From NCBI GenBank assembly GCA_963697345.1, contig CAVONS010000012.1:1-64000 (forward strand): a stretch of 64,000 bases of DNA. Direction: 5' to 3'. Position numbers and translations under genes: made by a program. Of the stretch, positions 62,351 through 64,000 are shown piece by piece (within the stretch, counting starts at the first letter, position 1; every line of letters begins with the position of its first letter). The notes under the pieces were generated by a model. That model had not been told where the DNA came from. It made no database searches and saw only the letters and a list, made by a program, of their open reading frames with translations. Source of the DNA: Prado023 sp963697345 (GTDB taxonomy: Bacteria > Actinomycetota > Actinomycetes > S36-B12 > CAIYMF01).

Positions 62351-63421
62351 ATGACCCACCTGTTCTCGCCGCTGGCCCTGCGCGGCACCCTCCTGCGCAA
62401 CCGGATCATGGTCGCGCCGATGTGCCAGTACTCGGCCGAGGGCCAGGACGGCATCCCCACCGACTGGCACCTGGTCCACCTCGGCGCGATGGCCCGCGGC
62501 GGCGCGGGGCTCGTGATGGCCGAGGCCACCTCCGTGGCGCCCGAGGGCCGGATCTCCCCGCAGGACACCGGCATCTGGTCCGACGAGCAGGCCCAGGCGT
62601 GGCGACCCATCACGTCGTTCATCGCTGGCCAGTCGGCCGCGTCGGCGATCCAGCTGGCCCACGCGGGCAACAAGGCCTCGACCTACCGCTCCTGGAGTGG
62701 CAGCGGGAGTGTCCCGCTCGACCAGGGCGGATGGCCGACCGTGGGCCCCAGCACCCAGGGGTACCCCGGACTGGTCGCTCCGGATGCCCTGTCGCTCGAG
62801 GGGATCGCCGACGTCGTCACCGCCTTCACCGCCGCCGCCCGGCGTTCGCTGGACGCGGGCTTCGACGTGGTCGAGGTGCACGCCGCGCACGGGTACCTGC
62901 TCCACCAGTTCCTGTCCCCGCTGTCCAACGACCGGACCGATGCGTACGGCGGTGACCTCACCGGCCGCTCCCGGCTCCTGCGTGAGGTGGTCGAGGCCGT
63001 CCGGGAGGTGTGGCCCGAGGACCGCGCCCTGCTCGTGCGGATCAGCGCCACCGACTGGGTCGAGGGTGGCCACGACCTGGAGGACAGCATCGAGGTCTGC
63101 GGCTGGCTGCGCGACCTCGGGGTGGACCTGATCGACGTCTCCAGCGGCGGGGTGAGCCCGGACCAGCGGATCACGCCCGCACCGGGGTACCAGGTGCCGC
63201 TGGCCGCCCGCATCCGCGCGGAGGCCCGCATCCCGACCGCGGCCGTGGGCATGATCACCGAGCCCGCCCAGGCCGAGCAGATCCTGGCCGCCGGGTCCGC
63301 GGACCTCGTGGCGATGGCCCGGGCGCTGCTGGCTGACCCGCAGTGGCCACTGCGGGCGGCCCACGAGCTCGGTGTGGACCTCGACTGGCCCCCGCAGCTG
63401 GCTCGCGGCCGCTTCCGCTGA
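62351..63421 (+). CDS. NADH:flavin oxidoreductase / old yellow enzyme (YqjM-like)
   Basis: A 356-residue FMN TIM-barrel ene-reductase of the YqjM subgroup. APMCQYSAEGQDGIPTDWH has the regulatory Cys, VEVHAAHGYLLHQFLSPLSN the core, and NDRTDAYGGDL the family signature. HAGNKAS replaces the common HAGRKA. It probably reduces activated C=C bonds with NADPH. TAGCGT (62338-62343) ends seven bases before ATG 62351, consistent with a leaderless message. Confidence 0.9.
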   Translation: MTHLFSPLALRGTLLRNRIMVAPMCQYSAEGQDGIPTDWHLVHLGAMARGGAGLVMAEATSVAPEGRISPQDTGIWSDEQAQAWRPITSFIAGQSAASAIQLAHAGNKASTYRSWSGSGSVPLDQGGWPTVGPSTQGYPGLVAPDALSLEGIADVVTAFTAAARRSLDAGFDVVEVHAAHGYLLHQFLSPLSNDRTDAYGGDLTGRSRLLREVVEAVREVWPEDRALLVRISATDWVEGGHDLEDSIEVCGWLRDLGVDLIDVSSGGVSPDQRITPAPGYQVPLAARIRAEARIPTAAVGMITEPAQAEQILAAGSADLVAMARALLADPQWPLRAAHELGVDLDWPPQLARGRFR

Positions 63422-63573
63422 GGTTGGGCAGCACGCCACCCAGGCTGGCGCGCTGGCTACCGCCTGCGTTCCCCTCTTCGCCCGGCAGCGACCGACGACC
63501 CGCGGTCCCCGGGACCACCGGCCACAGCACTCGGGGACCTACGTCCTGACCTCTGACCTGCGCCATCACCCGC

Positions 63574-63602
63574 TGAAGGTGCGGCGGGACGGACGATATA
63601 GG
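63574..63602 (+). promoter_or_regulatory. probable pntA promoter
   Basis: TGAAGG (63574-63579) and TATAGG (63597-63602) are 17 bp apart, 34 bp before the pntA start. GAGAGGATGAG-like purines precede the GTG. The other bases of the 63422-63636 gap show no gene. Confidence 0.5.
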
Positions 63603-63636
63603 TTCGGCAGCGACCGCTTCGACGAGAGGATGAGTC

Positions 63637-64000
63637 GTGCGCATCGGCGTGCCCAAGGAGTCCAAGCCCGGCGAACGTCGGGTTGCTGCCACACCCAAGA
63701 CGGTTGAGCAGATCATCAAGCTCGGCTATGAAGTGTCCATCGAGGCCGGCGCGGGTGCCGGCGCGTCCTACACCGATGACGCCTTCCGCGCCGCGGGTGC
63801 CGATCTGGTCGGCGCCCAGGTGTGGGACGCCGACATCATCCTGAAGATCAACGCACCCTCCTCCGACGAGGTCGCGAAGCTCTCCGAGGGCCAGACCCTG
63901 GTCAGCCTGCTGGCCCCCGCCCTGGATCCCGACCTGGTCAGTGCGCTGGCCGCCCGCGGCGTCACCGCGCTGGCCATGGACGCCGTCCCCCGCATCTCTC
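63637..64000 (+). CDS. pntA: NAD(P) transhydrogenase alpha subunit, N-terminal part
   Basis: The first 121 codons of PntA, cut by the window end. The N-terminal AlaDH/PNT domain is clear: RIGVPKESKPGERRVAATPKT, then KLGYEVSIEAGAGAGASYTDDAF, and VSLLAPALDPDLVSALAARGVTALAMD. Alanine dehydrogenase starts similarly, but KPGERRVAATPKTVEQ favours PntA. The proton-pumping enzyme passes hydride between NADH and NADP. GTG 63637 is preceded by a purine-rich GACGAGAGGATGAG stretch. Confidence 0.85.
   Translation, partial: MRIGVPKESKPGERRVAATPKTVEQIIKLGYEVSIEAGAGAGASYTDDAFRAAGADLVGAQVWDADIILKINAPSSDEVAKLSEGQTLVSLLAPALDPDLVSALAARGVTALAMDAVPRIS

Overview
The window looks like chromosomal DNA of a very GC-rich actinobacterium (Actinomycetia level; I would not name a genus). 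Pointers are a fused CysN/CysC next to CysD, a mycothiol-dependent maleylpyruvate-isomerase-type protein, a proteasome activator of the Bpa/PafE type with a C-terminal HbYX tail, a DUF222/HNH endonuclease under a GAAC-N4-GTTC LexA box, frequent GTG starts, and many genes whose -10 hexamer lies only 5-8 nt upstream of the start codon (leaderless transcripts). Housekeeping genes present are serS, pheA, a class II fba, purA, the start of pntA, and tRNA-Arg(ACG), tRNA-Ser(GCT) and tRNA-Ser(TGA).

Layout. 1-7.1 kb: cupin, sugar acetyltransferase, 6-phospho-beta-glucosidase-type GH1, HNH endonuclease, a two-component system. 7.1-10.4 kb: a patchwork zone with a broken Phd-type antitoxin, a DCC-family thiol protein under a perfect palindrome, a short ceramidase-like fragment, a secreted FG-GAP propeller protein and a decayed copy of the response regulator. 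The same two sequence fragments border both ends of this zone. 10.4-12.3 kb: a PadR repressor divergent from a cupin and an MDMPI-family gene. 12.4-20 kb: two tRNAs, ACBP, sulfate activation (cysD-cysNC), a ROK-family protein, MOSC, HAD, Gfo/Idh/MocA and a lactone oxidase. 21-25 kb: a frameshifted amino acid deaminase/aldolase, an ABC1 kinase and a baeRF protein. 25.2-27.9 kb: a tightly packed terC - wHTH - sbtA - sbtB operon (inorganic carbon and probably metal homeostasis). 28-37 kb: mixed metabolic genes, including an MFS transporter fused to a cyclic-nucleotide-binding domain, and a previously uncalled 48-residue gene coupled to a DsbA/FrnE-type gene.

37.5-49.1 kb is an acyl-CoA catabolic regulon: enoyl-CoA hydratase, acyl-CoA dehydrogenase, TetR regulator, AtuA-like protein, biotin carboxylase/BCCP and carboxyltransferase. 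The tetR operon and the carboxylase operon, about 9 kb apart, carry the same double operator embedded in their -35 and -10 boxes. A complete AmmeMemoRadiSam pair (radical SAM plus fused Memo-AMMECR1) sits inside the cluster.

49.3-64 kb: K+ channel, proteasome activator, serS, HAD, rhomboid, pheA, DUF4446, GDPD, an FAD-linked oxidase, fba, a DUF559-type nuclease bracketed by two near-identical perfect hairpins, purA, an old yellow enzyme and pntA (cut by the window edge).

Four otherwise well-preserved genes, including the normally essential purA, are broken by frameshifts. All six shifts are repaired by removing one G or C, so I read them as probable sequence errors rather than gene loss. They are typed as pseudogenes here only because the frame is open in this sequence.
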